Shown: positions 49,301 through 59,931 of the stretch, one piece after another
Numbering within the stretch: position 1 is the first letter of the stretch
Layout of the letters: each line of letters starts with the position of its first letter
Origin: Trileptium ribeirensis
Lineage: Eukaryota; Nematoda; Enoplea; Enoplida; Thoracostomopsidae
DNA: 64,000 nucleotides
Direction of reading: 5' to 3'
NCBI GenBank assembly: GCA_030248225.1
Contig: JASANE010020163.1
Location: forward strand, 35,971 to 99,970
The notes under the pieces: model-generated
Told to the model about the DNA's origin: nothing
The model's input: only the letters and a program-made list of their open reading frames with translations
Databases searched by the model: none
Program-made: the position numbers and the translations under genes

Positions 49301-50570
49301 TGGTTACATATTTGGTTGATTAATTGACAAAATATTGATCTGAAAGTGAATGAATTTTGTAAGTTATTTCTTTTTTAAATGTTCTGTTTCAAAGTCAGTT
49401 ACGGATAGCAGAGATGAGAATCTAACCATGTGCACTGGCAGGCCGACACCCATTACAAACAATGCACCATTCGTTGTTTAAATCAAACCTGTCTGGTCAG
49501 AAAAACGAAAACGGCAAATTGCGATGCATGTGTGTATGTAATTTATGAACTATGCTGCGTTATACCACAGAACACCATAGTACTGCTTCACTATAATTAT
49601 TTCAAAAGTACGTAGAATCCAGCTAAAGTCAAGGATACTATATCCCCTTATAACAAAAACACGGCCAATGTAAACCTGAGGGGCCAAGGTGTAATCCATG
49701 CCATGTCGTTTTTGATATAATAGGCCTAAGCATAGGTCCTTATATGAGACATACACAGAGCCTAAGTTAGTGGGGCGCCCTGAACCCCCGCTCTAAGGAG
49801 CTTTTTCTAACGATATAACATATTGTCCCTCAGGCTTACAAACGCCTGTTTGATTGAAAATTTTTTAAGGTCCATGCAACAAATTTATCAGCTGCGAAAT
49901 AGCACGACTTGAGCAGAGGACATAAGATTTACGAAATCAAGGGACGATTTTCTGCGCATGGATAACTTACTCTGAGTTGGCGACAGATAAAACGTCGTCT
50001 CGATGCGTGACTGCCAAACTAATACCACGATACATAGTTTTTATTCCTCAATTTCTCTCACTAGTTATATCAAAATTGATTCACTTTTGATAAAAATGAA
50101 ATGCACCGCTATGATAGTTCATTTAATATGACTAAGCTTTATCAGGCCATGTTTGTAACGGGTGGGATCGGCCTGGCCTGATAGAAGCTATAGTCGGACA
50201 GAACAACCGCGGCCTTTTATTGCGGATATTCGTATGCAGCTTAATATCGTGTTGTAGAAACTAATCTATGGTAGCTTGAATTATTTGTTTACTGTTGCTT
50301 TTAGTCAGTCTGTCATGATTATAGTACTTAGTTTTTATGTTTATAAAATAAAAGTAGATACATACGCTTATCTCATTACTGGGCGTAAATGGTCATAACT
50401 GGCGGTGTAATGGCGTATAGATAGATAGATATTTGTGCATATATAAAATATATCTGCAAGAATAATGTAAAAGGTATGTGTAGATATATGTGCATATGCA
50501 AACGGAATGACAATGAATGATTTTCCCGACCGACTGATTCCTCCTTGTGAGGCTGAAGGCCATATCCTCC
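46365..50570. other. long stretch without recognised gene
   Basis: A+T-rich DNA with only short chance open frames (47269-47523 is the longest and has no domain). I see no tandem repeat, element terminus or RNA gene. Confidence 0.45.
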
Positions 50571-50574
50571 CATG

Positions 50575-50760
50575 AAACACCCGCTATTTCACACAGCCGG
50601 TTCGGACCTCGCCCACGTATGGTCACGGCGCGAACCCGCCACATACATATCTGAAAATTTACAACGTTGACAAGGTGGAGTGTCCAATCATCATTACAAC
50701 CAGAAAAAATATCTTGGGCACCGTCGGAAAATGACAACTCTGCCATCTAACTATGGTGGA
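50575..50760 (-). repeat. possible tRNA-like SINE remnant
   Basis: On the minus strand a B-box-like phrase (GCGGGTTCGCGCC, near 50625-50637) is preceded by a 'gttagatggcagagttgtc' phrase that could be an A box, but the distance between them is too long for a tRNA. Weak. Confidence 0.2.
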
Positions 50761-50964
50761 ATTTTCTTATCAAAGAGCATGTGGTGTCTAACACACCCTG
50801 ATGTAGAGGATGCACCAGACACTATGTGGGTATGTGAATTCCAAACGGTGAGGGTATAACGTGAACGCGGCACAATGCTGTTGAAGTTATGCACTAGAAT
50901 AGTGAGAATGAGTTGTTTCCTGTCGGAGTATACTGCTTTATATATATGTTACAATTTTGCCAGT

Positions 50965-51060
50965 TGAAGAAACCGTTTGCATTTGGCATTCCCAGATGTA
51001 AACATTTTGCTGCTTAAATTGAGTATGGCCCTAATGATTTTTCTTAGCGTCTCTTTAATC
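50965..51060 (+). repeat. dispersed repeat shared with 62900-63010
   Basis: 'gtttgcatttggcattcccagatgtaaa.cattttgctgc.taaatt' also occurs at 62918-62970 with few changes, and both continue with 'tatgg.cct…tttttctta'. Confidence 0.65.
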
Positions 51061-51772
51061 ACAAGAAACCCTTTCAATATTGTCTCCGCCTTGGTTTTGA
51101 GAGCAGCTGTTGAGCATCAGTTTTAGTTCACAAAATTGATACAAAGATGACCACCTTTGGATTGCTGCTTATGCAGTAATCGATACTTCCAATATTCCCT
51201 AAAATTTCCAGATCATAACGTAATTTGCAACCGTAAATAAAACGTTGATTAAACTAGATGCGGCGCTGACCCTGTTAGATTAGTATCATTACTGTAGTTT
51301 TACATTGGTGGACATAAAACAAAATACCTAAACTTTTCCACAAAGTTCTTTTTAAATATTTGAAATTTATAGGCGCAAATATACTGTTGAGACTTTCAAA
51401 CTCGTTTTACTTCGATCGTGCTAGCTACGAAGGACGCCAATAACGGGTGCATTAAGCGCGAGCAAACTTACTGTGGCCCTAACAGCCACACTCTTTTATA
51501 TTTTGGCGTAACAAAAGTAGTAAGGGAAGCTTTTTTAGTCGATTGAAACTGTTCGCATACGCACTTTTTTCGCGATAAATAAAAAATTTTGAGTTCACTA
51601 AAATTCGAGCAAAGTTTTAGTTGAACCGAGCCGAACATTTTGAGGACGAAAATTTGTCCAATTTGAATTAACATGGTTTTATTGAGAACATTAAGTTCTT
51701 AATTTTACGATAGATTTGTTTGTGACGTCACCATTGAATTGGATTTGTTCGCGAGCACTAAATAATATTTAT
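51061..51772. other. stretch without recognised feature
   Basis: No gene or repeat seen before the start of the large element. Confidence 0.4.
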
Positions 51773-52041
51773 GTAATAACGGTGACGCAGCTGCATGGCG
51801 GAACTTCCTAACACCATGCCCATACGACCCCGGCTATCGTAACCTCAGGGGTAGACCGTGGATACTACGAATTTTAATCCTATTCTTGGTCAGACCCAAG
51901 AAACTACGGAGCTTAGCAGGCCGCAGGCGCGCTTAACGGGGTGTGTTCGGACCCCGCCCGATTGGTTGCGCACGTGTCTAGTTTCTGATATGATTTCTGA
52001 GGTCCCCCAGGGAGGCTAGCACCGACACCTGCTCACAGGCC
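51773..52041 (+). repeat. outer inverted arm, left
   Basis: Reverse-complementary to 59668-59931 with moderate divergence. Landmarks: GACGCAGCTGCATGG, 'aacttcctaacaccatgcccatacgaccccggctat', 'cccaagaaXctacggagcttagcaggccgcagg', 'gtgtgttcggaccccgcccga', 'ttgcgcacgtgtctag'. Also directly related to 26220-26470. Confidence 0.85.
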
Positions 52042-53289
52042 ATGATGCTTGGCTCTCTATCGTAGACTCATCGGAAGTTGTTTGGTTCACCTTAGGTGTG
52101 CTAAAAAAGAAAGTTGCCCTAGAAAATTGAAACTCAAGTAGATTTGCCTAGTTAAGATCCTGTGATGCTCGGTGCTAGATCATTGTAGCCTATGTGGCTC
52201 CCACAGGGTTCCGACATGCCCTGGCAGTTCAACGTCGGATGATTGATGTCGTGGCCTATTTTCTTAACTAAAATTAGGTTTGCGAGCTGATGGTTCGGCT
52301 GTTAGGAAAATGTCTCTTTTATTCGGGTTGGGGCGCCGGGTGCAAAAACGTTCCTGATAAGCTTTGTGAGGTAACTGGGTATGTGAGCAGAATTTGCACT
52401 TATAATTATATTCTCCAGCTCAGGTGATAAAACGATACTGACAGAAGGCCCTGCACGCCAGTGCTTGGGACATTCTCGCCCACAAACCGTGGCGACCAGT
52501 GCCTGCTCGTCCGCGCGGATAAACCATCGAAAATTCCTATCGTCTCGGTATCAGCTAAAACAGTATTCGTCTATGATACGTTTATTCAGAGATCAAATTT
52601 TATGTCAGGGACGAGTGTTTCCTATGGCGTATCACAGCGAACCGTCAGTCTAATTGGAGAAGCATAGTAGTTACTCGTGGCGGTCGCTTTGGTACTATGG
52701 ACTAGGGGGCGCGGGATGTCGGGAGAGGAAACGGGATCGGAGCGTGCAGATATCCGCATGGTGCGGGCTAGGGGCGGTTATTCCTGCTATGTCGCAATGT
52801 TAGCGATTGTTTCAGCTATGTGACACAGCAAGCAGGGGCCCTAGAGTGCTTCAGAAACTGCTCGTAGAAGTGCCATCTCAGACATGCGGAGCCGAACACT
52901 AGACTAGACAGAGGGAGAGAATGGAGACTGGACTTGGCTATGCGAGCTCTACCCTATTGATACTAAAAGTAGTACGGACGGGTTGTTACTCGAACTAAAT
53001 CCGACGGTTATGCCTACCGATTGATTTGGGGCTATCGTCTCAGTTGACCTTGCATATCAATAGTACGACTGACCGAACGAGAGAGGGTGGGGGTGGAGCA
53101 ATTCACATAACTTAGAGCGGTGGGGTGGATCGTAGCGCGATAACAGCACTAGGTGAGGTCCTGGACGATCTCTAGGCCGCCTCCATGGGCGGGGCATGCC
53201 CGGTTGTTTGGTTTCATTTCGACTCCTCGGCCGACTTTACAGTGGGCACGGTGTGGGTGCGACAGACCGGTTGTATGCGCCATATCGGT
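52042..53289. other. left arm, segment without clear partner
   Basis: Contains a TCCGAC…GTCGGA stem at 52212-52239 with an inner TGCC/GGCA stem, also present in the solo copy at 26600-26635. The rest has no recognised content, and I could not align it with 58110-59667. Confidence 0.4.
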
Positions 53290-53437
53290 CGGTTTCCCGA
53301 CCTTATTTCCTAACCCTAGGGCCCTTTTTTTAAACTTCGGGGCACAGGGCGGTCGGCGCTCGACGCGTCTGCGTCTTTTCTTTCTCTTTGTCTGTTCTTT
53401 CTTTGCCTCTCTCCGACGCTCATCCTATTGCCTTAAT

Positions 53438-53507
53438 ACACTGCGTTGTCGCAGTGTCTCAACTATACTGTTGTATAGTTGAGTTATCATCGACTTAATA
53501 GTCGATG
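53438..53507 (+). ncRNA. three consecutive hairpins, left arm
   Basis: Hairpin 1: ACACTGCG-TTGT-CGCAGTGT (53438-53457). Hairpin 2: CTCAACTATAC-TGTT-GTATAGTTGAG (53458-53483, 11 bp). Hairpin 3: CATCGACT-TAAT-AGTCGATG (53488-53507). All are perfect with 4-nt loops and almost no spacer. A structured RNA or a cruciform-forming DNA signal are both possible. Confidence 0.6.
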
Positions 53508-53515
53508 TCTCTAAG

Positions 53516-53595
53516 TCTCTATGGCTGAATGGTTAAGATAGATAATTCTGCAGAGGGCTTGAATACCCCGTGCAGGATCGAATCTGCTAGAGGGA
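53516..53595 (+). ncRNA. class II tRNA-like segment, left arm
   Basis: About 80 nt. The acceptor strands TCTCT and AGGGA can pair with one G-T. There is an A-box match TGGCTGAATGG, a long variable-arm-like hairpin GGGCTTGAATACCCC, and a B-box match GGATCGAATCT. This is the layout of Ser/Leu tRNAs. The anticodon stem is not clean, so it is probably a tRNA-derived promoter module rather than a working tRNA. It starts 8 nt after the hairpin trio. Confidence 0.5.
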
Positions 53596-53735
53596 AAGAG
53601 AAACAGAAATGAAAGCTAATACATAGTACATAGCCTAACGGGCAACTCAGGATAAATAGTTAAATCAAGCTAAACTCAGCGATCAACTCGCTTCAAAAGG
53701 AAAACGGGGTTTTGCACTCGCTCGGTTTCGGGGCC

Positions 53736-56700
53736 AAAATGGCCTGGGCGAGGCAATAAGTTTTCTTTATTAGGATGGGGATAGATATTTTCTACTTAAC
53801 CGGCGTCAACATAGGAAAACTGAACGGAACTCGACCATTAGCGCCTATTTCTTCATTGAAACTTCAAATTTCTGACCGTCCGGGAATAGGAGGCCATTGG
53901 TTAATTGAGCTGGACCATTACCGCGCTAGTGATCAAAACCAAAAATATCAAATTTACGCAAGCTGAACAACATATGTAACCATGGTCGCACGTAATACAC
54001 GTCGCCATGGTCACGGAAAACGGAAACAACGAAAAGCTAAAAGAACCTAATTCAGGGGTACTGTAGTGTCCGGTTACTCGGAATTGACGGTCACCGGGCT
54101 CGTTTGTCGGCCTCTAACCGTTTAACGGTTACAATTTCGGGAAAATGACCTGAGTATTTTTCTTAGGGAATTTCACGCGCTTCCGGGTGAGGCCGAAATG
54201 GTCCTACTAGCACAGGGATTTAACCTTAAATCAGGGGATGAACACATCAACTGGAAACCAACAGCCGTTACTTACGCTAAGTTTGGCTGATGACAGTGGT
54301 TCAGAGTAAGCATAACTTAGGTATATATATATGTTTGTATACCTGATTTTCATGCCCCTGCCCCGGTATCTCCTCTTTTCCGCCCTACCGGACAAATCTT
54401 TTTTCCACGGTATCTGTCTACGGTGCGAGCTACCTGTGTTTCCTCGTCCTCAGCGCCCCAAAATCGCTTGATCAGCGCCATAGTAACCGGCCTTTCTTGT
54501 TGTCGCAGAATCACCGACCGGAATTCTGCACGTCCTTGCGTAGGTTATCCTTCGTTTTATCTAACGGGACCAAGCGGGTCTCTGCCCGATAAGTCACTTC
54601 GCTGTTGTATGAGTTACCTTTCTGTTTTACGCAAATCTGGCATAAAATCCTGTCTGTTCACCAACCCCGTACTCGATCCCTATCTTTAAATGTGCGCATG
54701 CGACCCCTCATCCAACTCGCCTGTCAACGAGCACAACAATATACGGCGGGCCTCTGTCCGACTTCTCGCTTGTCCGCTATAACCCGTTAAAATGTCCCTA
54801 CTTCGGAACACCAACTAAAGGTGGGTTCCAAAACACCCGAAAATTTTTTTCTAAATCGAAAATAGGCAAATCGCCCCTCATTGCGTTCACCACATCGAGA
54901 TATCTCCAAATATACCCTGCGGACCTCCGCCTGTGGCCCTGTTAACGCGGGACGGCCGACGAAAGCGCCCCCAACACCATTGTCACTCTCTTTATCTGTG
55001 GTGATTTTAGTGCCCCTCTAACCGCTGCGTTTCGGACCGAGAAATCACCCCTCGTTCGAATCGCCTTTCCAAGGCGAGTCCAATGATACCTGGCGGGCGT
55101 CGCTACGCCCAATCGTTAGTGCGGGAAAGCCCGCTGAATCCCCTCATACTTATATATGTCGGAACCCAAATGTGGGTCCCGACCCACTACTACGTCCACC
55201 CCCCTCGTGTTTGGTATCGTTCGGCCCCGTTCTTAGTCCTGGGACCGAATTTCACCCCACTCCCTCGAAAATCTCCCGGGATTTCCCTTGTCCCGTTTCC
55301 CCTCCCGTGCCTCTTCCTTTTCCTATCCGCGTCCTCGTTTTTCTTTTTTCTCTCTCCAACCGACTTCTTCGGTCGGTTGCCGTCGCTGTGTTGTTGCTGT
55401 TGTTGTTGTTGTGTTGTGTGTGTTTCCGTCGCGAACTTGAGCGACCTTTCTGTCGCTCAGATCGCCCGTGTATCTCGTGTGTATTGTGTGTTTATGTGTT
55501 CATGAGTATTTTGTGTGTATATATGAATATTTGGACTTATATACGAGGACATGACAAAAACAGGACGGGCGGGGACACGACATACAAAATTCTACTAAAT
55601 TTATATGTTTTACGGACGGACTGGACACTAACGATTGGGAAGGACGGAGTGTTTAGGGCTTTCCCGTGGGTTCCTGAGGCCCCCGATTAGGTACATGGGA
55701 GTGTGCTGCACTCGCAACCTCAAGATGGTTTCATTCCCGTCACCTGTCTCCCCCTAGCGACGTTTAAAGACACCATGTCACGACACCTGAGAAAGTGTCA
55801 GATAGGAATGTTTGGCTTTATCTCACAAGCAGACATGTAAACGTGCAATGTTTGCACGTCGCTCCATGGATTTGATGGAGAATTTAATATCCCGTTGGGC
55901 TTTCAAGATGCTTACGCATTTGATGGATGGGACCGCTAACTCGTCGAACAATAGGAATTTAGCCTCAAATAGACGAGTTAGCCATCAAAATTTAATGAAT
56001 GGGGACATGAAGACGAGTTGGACCTGAAATAAGGATAAATTCTTAGCTTATTCCGACTGTTCCCATACATAGGACGACTTACTGATTTTGAATTTGACAG
56101 GTGATCCAATCACTTTTGTGGGACAGTTGGAGAATAACGGACGATTTAAGTTGGGTAAGAGATTTAACAGATTTGACTGGTGGGTTTTGGGTAAGAAATT
56201 TTAAGCTGATTGACGTAAATGTGAAAATACAATGGGGTAGGGTTCAAAATTTCATGAAAATTCGGGTCAAATTTGCAGATGTTTGACCTCCAAGTATTCG
56301 GAGGGTTCACATTTGATGTGGGCGATTTCGATTGAAGCCGACTCTATCTAAAGGGGACCCAGGGTTTACGATACCTGTCAAAAATAATATTTGGGGGAAT
56401 TTTCCAATTGGGCGCCCGGGTCTGAACTCGAAAAAGTGGGCGTCAAGAAATCATCAGCGATTGGATGGCGACAAAATCGCTATCCTACAATATATGCGAA
56501 AATTTTGAGGCGACGACCAACGCGTCGACTCTTGGAATCAGTTCGACTTCGGCAGCGCGGAGTTCGGTCGACTTTACTGACCGGCTCCGACGCTTGAGTT
56601 TTGCAGTATGGTTTTAGATCGATTTTTTGCTTTCTCGTGCTTTTCGTTTTCTTCGTTTGGAATGGGATTCGACGGTTGGAGGACCCGCGCAGACATCTTC

Positions 56701-57669
56701 CGTCTCGCGGAAGGGGACTAGCGATTGCTGTCGCGGATCGAATATTGTAAGTCAGGAGGAGAGCCGAGAGTATGGGAGTTTATTTTCCCCAGAAGTGAAT
56801 GTAACAGACCATTCGTCGAATTTCAGCTAACTGTAGCACGATTTTACACTCTATAGGTTGACTTGACGTCCGCCGGTGGACATCTCGTTTCCCACGCTGA
56901 CTTGCTGCACTTTTACAAGTTTCTTGATAAAACCTCCTCAAGTCGAGTTACGTTTTGGTCATCTTGAGCGATTGCACGGAAGGTATTAACTTGTAGGCAC
57001 CAAACTCGAAGTCCTTCTGATTCCCCGTGGTCTTAGGTAGAACAAATCAAACTGGACGCTTCTCGTCCATGTTTTACATGACTTGCCGCTCTTGAGTTAG
57101 GATTAGCGAATTTTCCTGAGTCGACCACGGTAAAATTTGCCAACGAAATTGTAGGGACTTGCTTAGTCGTTTATGGTTATGGTTTACAAATTTATAGTTT
57201 AGTTGACAGTTCGTTGCTCATGCCGTGCTTGAGCTCGAACTGACGTCACAGTTAGGAACGAAGGAATAGCCTTTGGTGGGCTTTAGGAAGCCCCAAAATT
57301 TAATTTATTCAAATGAGCTAAGAAAATTTGGGAATACAAAAGACTAAACAAATTTTTCAGCTTGAGCATAAGGTGTTTGCACTACGCGAGGATACGCGTC
57401 TTACTCTCATTTTGTGCCAGTATGTAGTTCGCTTTTTGTTAAAAGCTGTAAGAGCCTTGTATAGATCAACCCGAGACCGCCCGAGATTTTGACCGCCCCA
57501 TGATGTCGCTTGCTAGTAACTCCTTAAAGGTACGGCGTTATAATCTTTACCCCTGAAATTACTTTGAGTAAACTATTTGCGGTTAACTCTTTAAAGGCAC
57601 GCTACGGTGCCCCCATTTTCAAAATAAAATCACAATACCCTAAGTTCAATAAAAAAACTCGCGTCCTCT
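53736..57669. other. interior of the 8.2-kb element
   Basis: Unique interior between the inverted blocks. Perfect stems include 55095-55110 (GGGCGT, loop CGCT), 55121-55134 (GCGGG, loop AAAG), 55357-55379 (8 bp), 55439-55458 (7 bp), 55935-55945 with 55972-55982 (11 bp, GCTAACTCGTC) and 56697-56713 (6 bp). A pyrimidine-rich stretch at 55280-55420 includes TTG repeats at about 55390-55413. No recognisable protein. Confidence 0.5.
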
Positions 57670-57842
57670 GGCGAATCGTTTTGACCCCAAACCGAGCAAG
57701 CGCAAAACCCCGTTTTTCTATGGAGCGAGCTGATCGCTGAGTTTAGCCTCGTTCGTGTTTTATTCCTGGTTGCCCGTTAATCTGTGTACTAATTATGCCC
57801 TGAGTTATTTTCTCCATGTTTCTCTCTCCCTTTTTCATTTTC

Positions 57843-57919
57843 CAGCTCTGAGACTCTATCCTCCACGGGGAATTCAGGCCGGCTGCATAATGTTTCATAT
57901 TATCCACTCGACTATATAG
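57843..57919 (-). ncRNA. class II tRNA-like segment, right arm
   Basis: Inverted counterpart of 53516-53595. On the minus strand it reads TATAGTCGAGTGGATAA (A-box position), a 'GCCTGAATTCCCC' variable-arm region and GGATAGAGTCT (B-box position). It is more eroded than the left copy. Confidence 0.45.
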
Positions 57920-57930
57920 GTTTTAGGAAA

Positions 57931-58010
57931 ATCGACTAGCAAGTCGATGATAACTCGTCTGCACAATCTCGATAGTGCAGTCAAGAGACTACAACTGCAG
58001 CGTATGCAGT
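57931..58010 (-). ncRNA. three consecutive hairpins, right arm
   Basis: Counterparts of the left trio in reverse order: ATCGACT-AGCA-AGTCGAT (57931-57948), CTGCAC…GTGCAG (57959-57980) and ACTGCA-GCGTA-TGCAGT (57994-58010). Two of the stems differ in sequence from the left arm but still pair. Confidence 0.6.
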
Positions 58011-58110
58011 GCAATAAGGCAATAGGATAAGTTATAGGAAAATGACAAAAGAAAATAACAACCAAAGAAACAAAAGAAAGAGAAAGAAACCAACCAAAGA
58101 AGGGGCGCAG

Positions 58111-59667
58111 CCGCGTCCGTGGACTAAACGCCTCGCACACCGCCGTCCTCCTGAAATAAACTTATGGACCCAACCAGTGGGGCTATGATGCTCTGCCTGG
58201 GAGGATGTAGAATCTGTCAAGGTGCGGGTCGACTTCGGACACGTCCCGTTACCCGCATATTTAAATGTCGGTCGTGCCATGAGGCGTTGGATAGAACTCA
58301 ATTGTAGGATAGCCACGACACCACGTCAAAACGGTAAGGACGATAAAATTGGCCGTCCAGGAAACCGCCAAAGATGGCACTTGCCCGAGCGCCCCCACCT
58401 ATTTAGGCCATTAGAGAGTGACTAGGGGCGACTCTTCAAAGTGATCCGAACTGCGCCTCCGGCAAGTATAATGTAGTTGAGTTTGTATTCCACCATCAAA
58501 ATCAACCTCATCGCCGTAAGCCCACTGTATGCGAATTTTAAGGACTTGGGGCAAGCTAACTTCCGCTTAGGCTACCAAATACATCGAGGCAAAGGTAACT
58601 CGCATATGGCACAGACTCGGTCCAATTTCGAAACAACTTGGAAGACTCGGTAGGGATGTTAGGTAACCTTTACGGGACCAGGAACGCACGCCGGACATAG
58701 TTTCTATACGCCTGCCCATCATAGTGGTATTTCGCTTGTAATACAGTGATCAATTGTATTCGCTCGCTTGTGCTATAACTGGTTGATTACCCATAACCAC
58801 GCCTTGAACTGTACCATAGTCGGTTTGATTAACATAACCATGCCCGGATTTGTACCATGAGGTTATGTTCTTACTTGTACAATAATTTGTGCCCTTTTCT
58901 ATGGAGGAAATTCAGTCGTGTAACCTAACCTGGTAGCAGCACTCGTGCGCCGCCGACGTTTCATAGCTTGGTTATTCTAGCTGCGAGTCTGGCTCCCTTG
59001 TCCTCGCCTGGCAGACATACGACGAACCTAGTACGCCGCACGGGCTTTTCCCCCCTTCCCCGCATTTTCCATTAAATCCTTGTAGCGCCGCTCGTTATCG
59101 AGAGCGAATTTCGAAGCACGCCAGAACACATGACCCGACGCATAACTGAATTGGTTATTGCTAACAAATGGACGCCTCGGGTATCCATTTTGGTCCAGTA
59201 TTTCTGGGAACGCCTTCGCTCATACCACCCCTCTTCCAGTATAGAAATAGACAAGGGATTGCGCGACAGAATCGTTAGGGTACGAGTGTTTCAACCTGTA
59301 TCGTCTTGAATGATCCTCTAACTGCCTGTGTATGTTCAGTATTGTATTGTACCTTAAATAAAATCTTGAAAATCACTCGATGTGTTCCGTGTTGTTTATC
59401 TTCTAGCGTAATAAGTGCGTCCGAAGGGAGTGGCCGACCCTACGTGCCACGGCTTGCGGACGAGAATACCCCACGCCCTGACACGCGCGGTTCGCCACCA
59501 GCGTTTGTATACAAGAGTAACTGAATTATAGCGAGCGTGATCCACGAACTTATCTGTCGAACTTACTTGTGGGATTGCCACACTCACTCAAAGCACAAAA
59601 TTTATTAGGAAAACTTTATCACCATATACAAATTCAATCAAGTCATCAAGATACGAATTAGTATGAC
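58111..59667. other. right arm, segment without clear partner
   Basis: No domain or element recognised. Open frame 59306-59524 is probably chance. Confidence 0.35.
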
Positions 59668-59931
59668 CTGTGAGCAGGTTTCGGTGTCAACCTTCCTGGG
59701 GACCTCAGCAATCATACCGAAATACTAGACACGTGCGCAACCAGTCGGGCGGGGTCCGAACACACCTCGTGAAGCGCTCCTGCGGCCTGCTAAGCTCCAT
59801 AGCTTCTTGGGCCTAACCGAGAAAAGTGGCAAAATCATAAAACTTAGGGTCCACCCTTGAGGCTATGATAGCCGGGGTCGTATGGGCATGGTGTTAGGAA
59901 GTTGCACCATGCAGCTGCGTCCCGTTATTAC
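59668..59931 (-). repeat. outer inverted arm, right
   Basis: Reverse complement of 51773-52041 as described there. Ends CCCGTTATTAC at 59931. Confidence 0.85.

Larger units (their letters stand above)
51773..59931. mobile_element. ~8.2-kb element with inverted-repeat arms
   Basis: The outer ends are GTAATAACGG at 51773 and CCGTTATTAC at 59922-59931. Inverted block A is 51773-52041 versus 59668-59931. Inverted block B is about 53290-53735 versus 57670-58110. The segments between the blocks are diverged or replaced, and the right arm is about 260 bp longer. The interior has many small stem-loops and higher G+C than its surroundings. No transposase, reverse transcriptase or other domain is recognisable; the longest open frame (55172-55690, Pro- and Leu-rich) looks like low-complexity translation. 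The flanks (…TTAT and AATAG…) show no clear duplication. Confidence 0.72.

Noticed and set aside
52461..52667. Two overlapping short open frames in the left arm
   Set aside because: Open in two frames at once and without a recognisable motif. Explained by local composition.
55172..55690. 172-codon open frame, the longest in the window
   Set aside because: Pro- and Leu-rich low-complexity translation over pyrimidine-rich and TTG-repeat DNA. No domain, and an overlapping frame is equally open.
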